From assembly GCA_963667855.2 (NCBI GenBank), contig CAXXKI010000032.1, forward strand, positions 1 to 64,000: a stretch of DNA of 64,000 nucleotides, read 5' to 3'. This DNA comes from G963667855 sp963667855 (GTDB lineage Bacteria > Planctomycetota > Phycisphaerae > UBA1845). Made by a program: the position numbers and the translations under genes. The notes below the pieces were generated by a model that was given only the letters and a program-made list of their open reading frames with translations, searched no databases and was not told where the DNA came from. Below, piece by piece: positions 1 through 9,954 of the stretch. Within the stretch, counting starts at the first letter, position 1. Every line of letters begins with the position of its first letter.

Positions 1-168
1 GCTTGGAAAAGCAAATAAGGTAAAGACAGATGATTTACCGATGACAAAGCAAACGGTGGGGAAATAATCGCGAAACGAAGAGCTCGGCGGCGGAGTTTAT
101 GCACAAAATACTTAATCGTTATCCTTTATCTAAGGTGGTTTATTCAAGCTGATATACGGTGAGACAAC
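1..168. other. window edge and hydrolase leader
   Basis: A short open tail (about 21 codons, stop at 65-67) at the very start could be the end of a plus-strand gene lying mostly outside the window, but it is too short to identify. The rest is the leader of the hydrolase gene at 169. A GGTGAG stretch near 158 serves as a plausible ribosome site for that gene. Confidence 0.25.
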
Positions 169-1095
169 ATGATCAAACGGCATTGCAGGTATATTGCTGT
201 AGTAATTTGCATGAGTATATGCGGGTTGTTAATTGGCAGTGGGTGTGCAAGTTCCCTGCTTTTACATCCAAGGGCGACTTACCCTTGGCTGCGACAGATT
301 TCATTAAACCTGATTTGCAGCCTTTCGAGCGGTTCCACATCGATACGCGTCAGGGAAAGTAGAATTGGTGTATTGGGATATGAGAGGCGGGTCGGCTCTT
401 TTTGAGGAAACTCAATTTGCTGATCTCACAATTACGCAGGAGAACTTCCGGGCCTCATTTGTACTGATGAACGTGGGCAACGCCATGCTGGCCCAGGACG
501 CCGGTAAATGGGCGAAAACTCTGTATGGCTGGCCGCGACATCGGGGTTATAGCCTGGAATTATCCCGGCTACGGAAGTAGTACGGGGCCGCTCAGTCTGA
601 AAGATACCCTGAAGTCCGCTGTCGAAGTCTATGATTACCTGAAAAAACGTGTCCGGGGACCGGCCCATCATTGTTCATGGTATTTCCATAGGAACGTGTA
701 TATCCATTCACCTCGCCGCTCAGCGGGAGTTGACAGCGGTTATCGTAGAAGGTCCACCCCGGATACACCGTATTGTTCGGCAGGTTCGATTTGGTTGGTG
801 GAATCTCTGGATCGTATCCGGTATTGTTGCCTGCCAGATACCTCCCGCCTACGATCCGCTGAATTCGGTCGCTCACTTGAAATCTTCAACTCCCATTCTC
901 GTTATAGTTGGTGAATGGGATAATCTCGCTTTTCCCGAGTATGGAAAACAGATATACAGGGCGTGGCCTGGTGAAAATAGACAACTGGTAAGCTTGAAGC
1001 AAGTAGGGCATTGCCCGGAACCAATCGAATTGCGGGCAACCGAAATACCGAAACGCTGTCGACGGCTTTATCAAAAAAGTACTGCACTACTGTGA
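169..1095 (+). pseudogene. alpha/beta hydrolase, lipoprotein-like, split by frameshifts
   Basis: An exported serine hydrolase of the alpha/beta fold (BEM46/ABHD13-like in style); substrate unknown. The first frame starts at ATG 169 with a basic N-terminus, a hydrophobic stretch and a lipobox-like LLIGSGCAS, so the product would be lipid-anchored. Pieces in other frames carry the WNYPGYGSS strand-turn, the nucleophile elbow HGISIGT (Ser in G-x-S-x-G, about 673-690), the acid region GEWDNLAFP and the catalytic His in VGHCPEP, ending at 1095. The full catalytic triad is thus recoverable only by joining at least three frames. Either the gene is decayed or, more likely given neighbouring genes, the consensus has indels. 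Confidence 0.7.
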
Positions 1096-1391
1096 CAGAG
1101 AATAAAGTTTACGAGTTTTCCGTGATCAGTTTTGTTGAATCGGTGAGGTATCAGCGCCGCGGGATCCAACAGAAGATTTTGTGCATACTAAAGTAAGCCC
1201 GCGATTAAAAAAAGACCCGATTCGGAGCTTTGTCCAAGTCTGCTACTCAGCTATGGTTTGCGAAATGTCCACGATACGAGTCCATTGGGGATCAAAGCCG
1301 TGATATGGTAAGTTAGCGACGAGGCTGTATTTGTCGGGAGTTACGGAATCTTTGTCTAATTCGATCACGGTAGGCGTTGGAGAACTGATTC

Positions 1392-1863
1392 ATGGCACAC
1401 TATTGCCGGGGTTGTGGGCGACATGATGCCAATGAGGCGTTTTCGGGAAAGGGGCATAAACGCCACATATGCAAGAAATGTGTGTGCAAGCAACGAGCAG
1501 AGCGGAAAAAGAGGGAGGCAGAGGAAACAAGGACGATGGAGGCCGCGGACCTGCAAGTGACTGGTGGCCGATACTTTTGTGATGACGGTACCGAGTTCAA
1601 CCCGGATTTGCGCCCGACGCCTGATCTTTGCGTGAGCTGTAAAAAAACTGTTGGTCCAGTTGATTATGAAGAGACCATTCTCTGCAATTTGACCCGTGGC
1701 AGATCAATCCAGCGAAGAGATATTCATTTGCTTCGGCTACGAACCCAATTCTCCGGAAATCGACGGAGAAGCTGTATTGCGCGATCTATGCGAGTTGGCC
1801 GGGATTGAGTATCCTGAAGACGATTCGGCTGGGATATGTCTGGAAAAGGATATCCCGTTCTAA
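1392..1863 (+). pseudogene. zinc-ribbon-like small protein, one frameshift
   Basis: Unrecognised protein with two paired-cysteine knuckles at its N-terminus (CRGCGR then CKKCVCK) and a further CVSCKK pair near residue 88, suggesting one or two zinc ribbons with a basic coiled segment between them. The opening frame is good to about 1690. The +1 frame then continues sensibly (FICFGYEPNSPEIDG, ending LEKDIPF at 1863), so a single indel is likely. It lies 60 bases upstream of an SNF2 helicase and may belong to that module. No function can be assigned beyond probable zinc binding. Confidence 0.55.
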
Positions 1864-1923
1864 GTTTAAAGTCGACGCACGTGTTCAGCTTTTGTTTGTT
1901 GTTCTTGGAGGGAGTAAACGGTC

Positions 1924-4606
1924 GTGCCGGAAATACGATTGACGCCAAATGGTTATCTATCCTGGGATTCCACCGCATGATCAGGAAGAGTCCAGGGTTT
2001 CTGGCGAGTTTGAAGAATCGTTTTTCCGCTGACTGGCGGGAAGGTCTATTCTCGCTGGCGGCAGAGAGGTGGGTGTTGGTGATTCTCTGACATTGCGATA
2101 TTGGCAGAGGATTGCGGAACGCTACCTGACAGCTCTATGCCATATTCACGAATCGGCGAAAACCATCGAGGTTGAATTTCCCTCGCCTGCGGATTTGGGA
2201 ACTTGGGTTCTTACGGCGCCGCCGATGCGTGGTGGTGAATACTTAAGCAGTGGAGTTCTGCAAGAAATCTGGCGGGGATTGGATGATTGGATTCACCAAT
2301 CGATAGCGGAAGCGGGCGGGATTAGTGAGTTTCTTCAACTGCGCGCGGCGAAGTGGCATCAGGTAGGGCGTGTCTGCTTTCATCTTGCCGAGAATAAGAA
2401 TGACGAATCGAGGACCATTTGCGTTTCTGGCAACCTATGCGACTGGTTTTGGAGCAAGCGGGCGACTGAAACACCTTCCGTTGCGTAAAGCCCTGGAGCA
2501 GTACGCGGGCAGTAAGACCGATCCGCACTGATAAGGATCTCGCTCTGTCCAGGAGGCCGCTGAACGTTGTGACTGTGGTAATGGAGATAGTCGATTCAGG
2601 GGAAGTGTTTTCAATCGATGGCATGGTCGGCGTCGCGTGCGTATACGTTTTTACGATCCGTGGGGGATTTGGAAGATAGCGGTTTATCTGTCAGGTTGCC
2701 GGACTGGTGGAGAAAGCGATCACGTCCACAGGTATCTGTAACTATTGGGGAAAAAAAGCAAAACACTCTTGGGGTTCATGCGCTACTGGATTTCAATGTA
2801 GAAATGGCTTTAGGAGATAATCCCTTATCGCGGAAGGACCTGAACGATCTGTTAGCGGGCGAGGAAGGGCTTGTACTACTCAAAGGTCAATGGGTTGAGG
2901 TTGATCGTGAGAGAATTACAGGAAGCTATTGACCATTGGCAGGCTTTGAAGAAACAGTCCGGTCAATGTGGCATCTCGTTCGCGGAAGGAATGAGGTTGC
3001 TGGCCGGTGCGTCAGCGGATCTCAAACATGAAGATGAAACAGCGGCACAGAGTGAGTGGGTTCACGTGTCGGCCGGTGATGAAATGCGGAAGATCCTCGC
3101 CGGTTTACGTGAACCAGAAACGCTCGACCACTCCGGACTGACGCGGGATGAATGCGACTCTTCGACCTTATCAGCAAATAGGTGTATCATGGTTGCGTTT
3201 CGTAACGTCGTTGGGGCTGGTGCGTGCCTGGCAGATGACATGGGTTTGGGAAAAACCATTCAGGTGTTGGCGTTGCTATTGGACGATAGGACGGAAAAGG
3301 CCAAGCGACAATCACGCCCCTCGCTACTTGTCGTGCCGGCTTCATTGTTGGGAAACTGGCGGAACGAAGCCAGCCCACTTTACACCTTCATTAAAACTTG
3401 CGTTTTTGCACCCGGCAGAAACCGACCGTTCGACATTGGAACAGATAGCGAAATCACCTAAGAAGGAATTGGCCAACGCCGATCTCGTTGTGACAACTTA
3501 CTCTATGCTGGGCGAGGCAGGATTGGCTGACTCAAGTGAGTTGGCGTTTTGGTGATTTTGGATGAAGCCCAGGCGATAAAGAACTCAACTACGCGGCAAA
3601 GCAAGGCTGTTAAAAATCTGTCCGCCCAGGCGCGGATTGTTTTAACTGGTACGCCGGTGGAAAACCGGTTAGGGGATCTATGGTCTTTGTTTGATTTTCT
3701 CAACCTGGGGCTACTTGGTTCGACCGGTGTGTTCAAGTCTTTTGTGAAGAAACTACAAGCTCGCGAGCAGGACCAGTTTGCACCGCTTCGACAACTGGTT
3801 GGGCCATATATCCTGCGCCGTTTAAAAACGGACCGATCTATTATTGCCGATCTGCCTGAAAAGACGGAAACCGTGTGTTATTGTCAACTTACGAAAACGC
3901 AGGTCGGTCTTTATGAACGAACGGTTCGACAGATGAAAAAGGCTCTGGAAGACGTGGATGGAATTGCACGTCGGGTTTGGTGCTGCAGACGTTGATGCGA
4001 CTCAAGCAAATCTGTAACCACCCCAGTCAGTTAACCGGAGACGGCGAATACCGCCCCAATATTAGCGGAAAATTCGAACGTTTGGCCGAGGTTTGCGAAG
4101 AACTTGCCGAGCGGCAGGAGAAGGTATTGATCTTCACGCAATTTCGTGAGATTATCGATCCGTTGGTGGATCGTCTTGTACCGTTTTTGGCCGGACTGGC
4201 CTGGTATTGCACGGCGGTACGGGAGTCAGGAAGCGCAAGGGTCTAGTCGCCCAGTTCCAGGAAGACGATGGGCCACCTTTTTTTCATACTGTCGCTCAAG
4301 GCTGGCGGTACGGGTTTGAATTTGACGGCGGCCGTCGCACGTAATCCACTTTGATCGTTGGTGGAACCCGGCCGTAGAGAATCAGGCTACTGATCGCGCG
4401 TTTCGCATAGGGCAAAAACGCAATGTCCAGGTTCACAAGTTTGTAACCCGCGGTACAATAGAGGAACGAATCGATCGATTGATAGAAGAGAAGCGACAAA
4501 TAGCGGAGAAGTTCTTGCAACTGGCAGCGAAGTTAACCTGACCGAACTGCCTGATGATGAACTGTTAAACCTGGTTCGGCTGGACGTTACGCGAGCGCAG
4601 ATGTAA
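1924..4606 (+). pseudogene. SNF2-family helicase/ATPase, multiple frameshifts
   Basis: A bacterial SNF2/RapA-like double-stranded DNA translocase. Start chosen at GTG 1924, 9 bases after GGAGG; the first residues are PEIRLTPNGYLSW. The N-terminal region contains APPMRGGEYLSSG, typical of bacterial SNF2 proteins with an accessory SNF2-associated domain. Helicase motif I is ADDMGLGKT (about 3232), motif II DEAQAIKN (3556), motif III LTGTPVENR (3644), and the C-terminal lobe has ICNHPSQL (4012), KVLIFTQF (4124) and RAFRIGQ near 4400. The last residues are RLDVTRAQM at 4606. Every motif is present, but the reading frame changes at least six times. Followed 11 bases later by the SWIM-finger gene, a known partner arrangement. 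Confidence 0.85.
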
Positions 4607-4617
4607 GGAGTCGGGTG

Positions 4618-5453
4618 ATGGATTATTGGGCGAATACATTCCGGTTGCTCAGCGGCGGGCGAATGCACTGCGCGAAATGGCGAAGCTTCGCAAGAGGGGT
4701 AGGAATATTCACCGATTGAGGTTGACGGACGGACAATTGCTCGGAGCTTCTGGGAAAAGGATGGTGCGATCATCTGGAATCGTTTTCGGATTATGAAAAC
4801 CGCCTGCCACGCGGGCGGCGATACGTGCGAAACGGATCTGTCTGCCATCTGGACATTAAAACCGGGAAAATCGAAGCCATTGTCAGCGGCACTGAATTAT
4901 ACAACGTCACCGTCACCATCAAAAAGCTCAAGCCGGTCATTTGGAAATCCGTTAAGGCGAAGTGCTCCGGGCGAATCGGATCGATGCTTGAGTTATTGCA
5001 GGGCAGGTTGTCGGACCAGGTTATGACGGTTGTGGCTGATAGGGCGAATGGTCTTTTTTCCTAAACCGAGTGAAATATCACTACGTTGTGATTGCCCGAC
5101 TGGGCGATAATGTGCAAGCATGTCGCAGCCGTGCTGTATGGCCGTAGGCTGCGTCTCGATCATCAGCCGGAACTGTTGTTTTGCTTCGGGATGTTGACGC
5201 GGAGGAGTTGATTTCCACCGATTTGGCTGTTCCGAGTGGGATTGCCACCGGCAATGCGATCGATGACGATAAGCTCGGCGATATCTTTGGAATCGACCTT
5301 GACGACACGGATGAATCGCTACCTGTCTCCAGGGCGGAGGCATCGAAAATAAAACAAGCGGCTCAAAGCGTCGAGCCAACCAAACGCAACGAGGAAAAAA
5401 CCGATCGGCGAAACGGGCTAAAACCAAGTCAGCCGGGCAATACCCAAAGGTGA
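4618..5453 (+). pseudogene. SWIM zinc-finger protein, frameshifted
   Basis: SWIM-finger protein that usually accompanies a bacterial SNF2 helicase. ATG 4618 follows AAGGAG (4605-4610), which overlaps the helicase stop. After a slip at about 4629 the frame reads EYIPVAQRRANALREMAKL, and later frames give SGTELYNVTVTIKKLKP and the SWIM motif CDCPDWAIMCKHVAAVLY (about 5078-5130; C-x-C then C-x-H zinc ligands). An acidic stretch then runs to a stop at 5453. A basic segment and the helix-turn-helix at 5469-5735 may originally have been its C-terminus. Likely role: nucleic-acid or protein binding in the SNF2 complex. Confidence 0.75.
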
Positions 5454-5468
5454 GCAAGGAAAACAAAT

Positions 5469-5735
5469 GTGAAAGCGAAGAGTCCGAAGAAGCGTGCGGA
5501 GAATATGCCGGACATTAAGACGCCAATCGCAAGGGCCGGAGAAAACGTTCCCCGGATTCGGCCAACAGGTAAATCAGTAGCCCGATTGCGTAAGCGGCTT
5601 GGCCTGTCGGTTCCGGAATTCGCCCGTAAATTAAATGTTTCAGCCGCAAGCGTTTATCGCTGGGAAGCGATGCCGGGGCGACTGAAAGTGCAGGCCCGCA
5701 CGCTTGCCGCCTTGGCGGAGTGTCAACGGCTGTAG
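5469..5735 (+). CDS. helix-turn-helix domain protein, possibly the C-terminus of the SWIM protein
   Basis: Eighty-eight residues with a lysine-rich N-terminus and an XRE/Cro-like helix-turn-helix (SVARLRKRLGLSVPEFARKL, then VSAASVYRWE). The frame opens at GTG 5469 behind a weak AAGGA. It lies 15 bases after the SWIM-frame stop and in the same reading frame, so a single wrong base or paired indels would fuse the two. Either a small DNA-binding partner of the SNF2/SWIM module or that protein's own C-terminal domain. Confidence 0.6.
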   Translation: MKAKSPKKRAENMPDIKTPIARAGENVPRIRPTGKSVARLRKRLGLSVPEFARKLNVSAASVYRWEAMPGRLKVQARTLAALAECQRL

Positions 5736-5892
5736 CCGAGACGATATGGTCGAATGTGTTGGCCCAAGTCATTACCGAAAAGCATCCGGGCTGGAAATCG
5801 GTATTTCGGGCTAATTTTTTCGGTAGAAGTAACCTGTTGATGCGGGTATTCGGTCGCTCTTCGGCTGACTCGATTTACTCGATATTACGATT

Positions 5893-7274
5893 TTATGTGT
5901 CTGCCAATTGAGATGCTTCTTTGATCAGTCGATTGGTCTGGCCCACCATGTACAGCGGCAGGGGAAAGCAGGCGGAACCGCCTTGATTCACGGGACGCGA
6001 CCGCCGTGACGGTGTCTCCGTCGAGGGAATATCCGCGTTAAACCGTAATGCGAAATCCCTTTGTTTTTCCAGTATGAAAACATGCAACGATTTCAGCCGG
6101 CCTGTTACACCGGCTTTTGACTTCGACAGGGATGATTTTTGTCCCATGCTGGATGACGTAGTCCACTTCGCTGTTTGTTCCGGTCTTTTGTCGCGCCAGC
6201 AGTAGAGTTCCGGTTGTTGATATGACGGAACACTATAAGCAGGTGCTGGCCAATGAACTGTTCGCAAACCGCGCCGGAATTAACCAAAAGCAGATCCTTT
6301 GCTTCGAGTATTTCTGTCAATCCAGTCGGCACGCTCGACACAACAATCCCACATCGAGAAATAGGATTTTAAAATTCCGACCGCTGGTCTCACTTCCCAG
6401 TGGAATGCCGTTGGCGTGTGTATGCATGATACGGGTTATCAATTTCGCCAACTCCAATTGCTCGATCACCGGGGCGAGTTTTGAGCTGCGTTCATGTGGG
6501 TCGATGTTGACATATTTAAACTTTTGGCCCACTTGCGAGGGGATACGGGAAAATACCCTTCTTAATAGGGCATGATCGATTCTTCCAGCGTATTTGCTGA
6601 AATCATCTTGATAGGTCGCGAGAATCCCTTCCTGAACTCGTTGGACATCAAGATAAGAATTGCTGTCAATATAAGCCTGGATACTGCCCGGCATGCCACC
6701 AATAACCGATATACTTGCGAAAATCCTCCATGAAGGATTTGTGCAAAGCGTCATTGAATTCTTTATTCAACGAGAATTCCCGTAGACGTTCGAGCTTAAT
6801 CTCATTACCGGTAGCCAGAAGGAATTCCTCGAAACTCATTGGTCCAAGATGCAGGTATTCAATTCGGCCAACTGGCATGGAGAATTTGTGGTCATGCAAA
6901 ACGAAATCGAGGAGTGAGCCCGCAGCGATGATGTGTAAATCCGGTATCTGCTCATAAAAGTATCTCAAAGATGCCAGTGTCTTTGGCCCGGCTTGTATTT
7001 CATCGAGGAAAAGCAATGTCTTACCGGCAACGATTCGCTGGTTATATTGAGCTTCCAGAAAGGCTATTGTGTCTGCGGGTTTTTTCCGGTCGAACAAGTC
7101 CTCGGCCCAGGGCTCAGTCTCAAGGTTGATTTCGATAATATTATCGAAATGCTCTTGCCCGAACACTCGTACAAGATACGACTTACCGACTTGCCGAGCT
7201 CCTCTAACGATGAGAGGTTTGCGGTCAGGACGGTTTTTCCATTCCTTCAATATGTCGATGGCGAATCTGTTCAT
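5893..7274 (-). pseudogene. AAA ATPase with DUF4143-type C-terminus, frameshifted
   Basis: A P-loop ATPase of the AAA_14/DUF4143 family, frequent in accessory regions and of unknown physiological role. The intact first 200 residues hold Walker A (RGARQVGKSYL), Walker B (TLLFLDEIQ) and the sensor region IIAAGSLLDFVLHDHKFSMP. The DUF4143 half continues in a second frame (RRVFSRIPSQVGQKFKYVN) and a third (GVTGRLKSLHVFILEKQ), ending at a TAA at 5893-5895. The combined length of about 460 residues is normal, so nothing large is missing; two or three indels near 6700, 6330 and 6200 break it. The start at 7274 adjoins the repeat-rich operator at 7276-7318. Confidence 0.8.
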
Positions 7275-7275
7275 G

Positions 7276-7318
7276 ATATACCTATTGAAATATCGGTATT
7301 TCTGTGAAATATACCTAT
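7276..7318. promoter_or_regulatory. repeat-rich operator/promoter of the DUF4143 ATPase
   Basis: Two exact copies of ATATACCTAT (7276-7285 and 7309-7318) sit 33 bases apart, about three helical turns. Between them is the near-palindrome GAAATATCGGTATTTC (7287-7302). GGTATTTC (7295-7302) also forms an imperfect inverted repeat with GAAATATACC (7306-7315). The block directly abuts the ATPase start codon, so a bound protein would control that gene; autoregulation is an inference. Confidence 0.5.
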
Positions 7319-7529
7319 ATAAATAGCGGGCGTCGCGGTGTATTCAAGTATTATTTCGGCAAGTCGGAGGTTTTCTTCTGTAGAATCGGATTCGATTACC
7401 CTGGTTTTCGTGGTCGAAAAGCCGGTTTTACGGGGCAATGGGCAACAAAGCTCTGCAACGGTATGTTAGGGCTGCCCAGTCTAGATAGTGTGATGGATTA
7501 GGATTAGAGGTGACTTGGTCACTGATTAC
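7319..7529. other. intergenic, nothing recognised
   Basis: Between the ATPase operator and the end of the small gene at 7530. No plausible gene, terminator or repeat was seen. Confidence 0.4.
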
Positions 7530-7730
7530 TCAATCGCTGGTTTGTGGGTTTTGATAATCTTCCTGCTTTGGAAGCTCGATTTCCTCTGGTTTAACCCAGA
7601 CTACTTTGCCGTCGCGCCACTGTGGAACAAGTTCACCACGTAGTTTGGCTTCTTCTAATGCTTTTCGCGTAGCACGCAGCATCGCGGCTTGGGTGCCGGC
7701 CATATCTTTATTTTTTTCTGACCAGTTCAT
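7530..7730 (-). CDS. small protein downstream of zeta-like toxin
   Basis: Sixty-six residues from ATG 7730 (MNWSEKNKDMAG), with an alpha-helical middle (AAMLRATRKALEEAKLRG) and a tail rich in Pro, Glu and Asp. Its start overlaps the TAA of the zeta-like gene by one base, so the two are translationally coupled. By position it could be the antitoxin or an accessory protein of the pair; there is no sequence proof of that role. Confidence 0.55.
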   Translation of the reverse strand: MNWSEKNKDMAGTQAAMLRATRKALEEAKLRGELVPQWRDGKVVWVKPEEIELPKQEDYQNPQTSD

Positions 7731-8126
7731 TATGCCTCGCCTCCTTCGTCCACGAGCGTTGGCGGTGTTTTCGTGGCATCGAAGATTTGCCAACTATCGA
7801 CCAGCGTTTTGTAGATGTTTTGGAAATTGCTCCAACCTTGTTTGTAACGCCTGCGGATTACCAACTCGGGAATATATATGACCACCCAGGCGAACGCGAT
7901 GTTCAACGCACTCGCGGATACGTTCAGCCATGAGTCGCATGGCGGTAATGTTGGCCTTCTCCGGTGCGAATGGTGACAAACCGGCAGCGATCAAGTCCGC
8001 GTTGAGGAATGTCGGGCATTGCCCCTCGGCTGTGAGAAACTCCGTGGCGAAGGTGGTCTTGCCCGAGCCGTTGGGCCCGGCCAAAATCAGGGCACGATGC
8101 GGGGCGATGGATTGCGTTGGATTCAT
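7730..8126 (-). pseudogene. zeta-toxin-like P-loop kinase, internally deleted and frameshifted
   Basis: The N-terminal half matches zeta toxins (kinases acting on UDP-N-acetylglucosamine in characterised members): Walker A LAGPNGSGKTTFA, then FLNADLIAAGLSPF and RLMAERIREC. The sequence then jumps directly to EHRVRLGGH, a motif that normally lies some 60-70 residues later, so the central block with the usual ETTLSG-type segment is gone. The last part (IPELVIRRRYKQGWSNF to DEGGEA) is in another frame after about 7885. Because the deletion removes core residues, this copy is probably inactive whatever the cause of the frameshift. Confidence 0.65.
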
Positions 8127-8332
8127 GCCTCGCCTCTTTCACCTGAGAGTTCGAAATCACTGCGGGGTCCGGAAGCAACCCGGCTGTTAACCAGTTTCAA
8201 CCTGTTAAAAAGAGAATTCGAGAGTTCGCGGTAGTTTTTTCGCACTGCCGAAAGCAACCATGATGGTTGCTTTCGGACCCCAGTTAGTCTCTTGCGAAAC
8301 AGAGAATCTGGTTGTCGTTCGAAATAGGTCAT
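8123..8332 (-). CDS. short open frame overlapping the zeta-like start
   Basis: A 69-codon frame ending FELSGERGEA whose TGA overlaps the zeta-like ATG (ATGA). The coupling, and a tail resembling the GGEA end of the next gene, suggest that its 3' part could be translated. However, a 14-base perfect palindrome runs through its middle and the product matches nothing known. It may instead be leader sequence. Confidence 0.2.
   Translation of the reverse strand: MTYFERQPDSLFRKRLTGVRKQPSWLLSAVRKNYRELSNSLFNRLKLVNSRVASGPRSDFELSGERGEA
8164..8281. repeat. inverted-repeat element upstream of the zeta-like gene
   Basis: GGGGTCCGGAAGCAACC (8164-8180) is repeated in inverted orientation at 8265-8281 with one mismatch. 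A third half-copy at 8248 makes a perfect 14-base palindrome (8248-8276) with a single central base. It could be an operator for the toxin locus or a small mobile repeat. Confidence 0.5.
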
Positions 8333-8356
8333 AACCCTTTGTTTCCAATAGGTTAC

Positions 8357-8388
8357 AAAAAAACCCCGACAGCTATCGCTGCGGGGCT
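8357..8388 (-). terminator. Rho-independent terminator of tRNA-Asn
   Basis: Read on the minus strand, CCCCGCAGC, loop GATA and GCTGTCGGGG form a GC-rich stem followed by seven T. It begins about 50 bases beyond the 3' end of the tRNA. Confidence 0.8.
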
Positions 8389-8434
8389 TTCCGTTAACTA
8401 TATGGTCGGGGAAATACCCCGCTAAAATTCTATC

Positions 8435-8505
8435 TCCCCGACAAGGACTCGAACCTTGAACCTAGCGGTTAACAGCCGCTCGCTCTACCATTGAGCTATC
8501 GGGGA
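8435..8505 (-). tRNA. tRNA-Asn (anticodon GTT)
   Basis: A complete 71-base cloverleaf on the minus strand. The acceptor arms TCCCCGA and TCGGGGA pair perfectly, the D-stem is GCTC/GAGC, and the anticodon stem AGCGG/CCGCT encloses loop CTGTTAA with anticodon GTT. The T-stem CAAGG/CCTTG holds TTCGAGT. CCA is not encoded. A terminator follows at 8357-8388. Confidence 0.97.
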
Positions 8506-8656
8506 TTATTTACTTCTAAGTTCTGGCGGGAAGCCTTTACATCGCGCTTGGCCTGCCAAGAAAACGGAATAATGCCGGATTCTTTCGTTCCCGTCAAGTC
8601 CAGTCGGCTTCCTGTTGCTGCCGCCCGATAAAAAATTTTTCTTTCGTATTGGAAAA

Positions 8657-9809
8657 TCAAGACTGACCAAACCTTTCTTCAAACATTCTTACGTAGCTTT
8701 CGTATCGGTCGGGATCGATTTCGCCTGTTTCGACGGCCTGTTTTTACTGAGCAGCCTATTTCGTGGGTATGGGTGCAGTCCGCGAATTTGCAGTTGGGGA
8801 TGAACTTGCCTAATTCTCGGAAGTGCATCTCGATTTCGGCTACGGGGACGGCGGACAAGTCGAAACGATTTGATCCCTGGCGTGTCAACAACGTAGCCGC
8901 CGAACTTGAGCTTAATGAGGATGGCCGTCGTGGTAATATGCTGGCCTTTGTAGGTGTCCGGACTGACCTGGCCTACCCGGAGTTTTCAGTTGCGGGTCGA
9001 TCGCGTTTAGCAGTGAAACTCTTGCCCACGCCGCTTTGACCAGTAAATACCGAGCATTTTCCCTGGAGCATTCCCTTCAATTCGTCCACGCCAGTGCCTT
9101 CAGCCGCGCTGGTGGCGATTGTTCGATAGCCGAGGTTTTCATACAGAGATAAAGTCTTCCGGGCCTCTCCATCCTCATCGCAGTCGATCTTGTTGACGCA
9201 AATCACCGGTTCGATTTCGCCAGCATGGGTGGCCACTATGTATCTGTCTATCAGATGCTGTTTCAGAGGCGGAATGCCGGTGGAGGCCACGATAATGGCC
9301 TGATCTACATTGGCCACGATTGTGTGATGGCGCCGGTCGACAACTCGGGTTAGCTTCCCGTGCCGGGGGGGCGACGGCCTCTATTACACCTTCGTTAAGA
9401 ACTCCTTCATGCTCCGCTTCGATGGTAAACATGACCCGGTCGCCAACAGTTACCGGGTTTCGTTCCTCGATATGCAGGGTGCGAAGGATTCGCCGGACGG
9501 TGCAGGGCCATATCCGCTGACCATCGTCCACTTCGGCGATCAGGCCCCTCATCGCTACCACAATTCCTTTGGCGCCCGTCCAGGTGTCCCAATCGTAATC
9601 CTGCTCAATAACCGTGCGTTTTCTGGAAAGCTCCCCCTTGGCCACCACGTTTTTCCGTCGTGTGGGCGTCGTCGGTGCGCTCGCTTTGCTCCCGGTGCTG
9701 GCGGGGTCCAGTCTTTCTCGCGTGCCGGTTTTTTCGCGGTTACGGCGAAAAGGCCACCCGAACTTTCTTACCCGTCTTACGGCTGTTTTTTTCTACCCTT
9801 GTTCGACAT
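8657..9809 (-). pseudogene. rsgA: ribosome small-subunit GTPase RsgA, frameshifted
   Basis: RsgA is a circularly permuted GTPase that checks late 30S ribosome assembly. Recognisable parts in order: a basic N-terminus from ATG 9809 (MSNKGRKK), an OB-fold region with RTLHIEERNPVTVGDRVMF, the G4 motif NKID (about 9185), the G1 P-loop GQSGVGKS (about 9025) and the zinc-binding tail CKFADCTHTHEIGC (about 8780). The last residues are YVRMFEERFGQS before the TGA at 8657-8659. Length is normal, but the frame changes at least four times. The gene is broadly conserved, so sequence errors are more likely than decay. Confidence 0.88.
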
Positions 9810-9954
9810 ATACTTTGATTTTTCGGCTTTAAACGGGGAAGTATGTCAAGACTGATTGCCAAACTGCATTGCGAGCTGGTTATCACAAGCCTATATTGTG
9901 TGCATTAATAGCTATTCAAACCGTGATTTGTCTCCTGTTTTTGAGAGAAAGCAA

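Noticed and set aside
5720..5911. 63-codon frame after the HTH gene
   Set aside because: No ribosome site, no similarity, and it overlaps the HTH end.
8164..8182. GGTCCGGAAGCAACC as part of an SRP RNA
   Set aside because: It resembles the SRP RNA apical motif only in part; the flanking stem and the GGAAGCAGCC core are missing, and it is explained by the inverted repeat.
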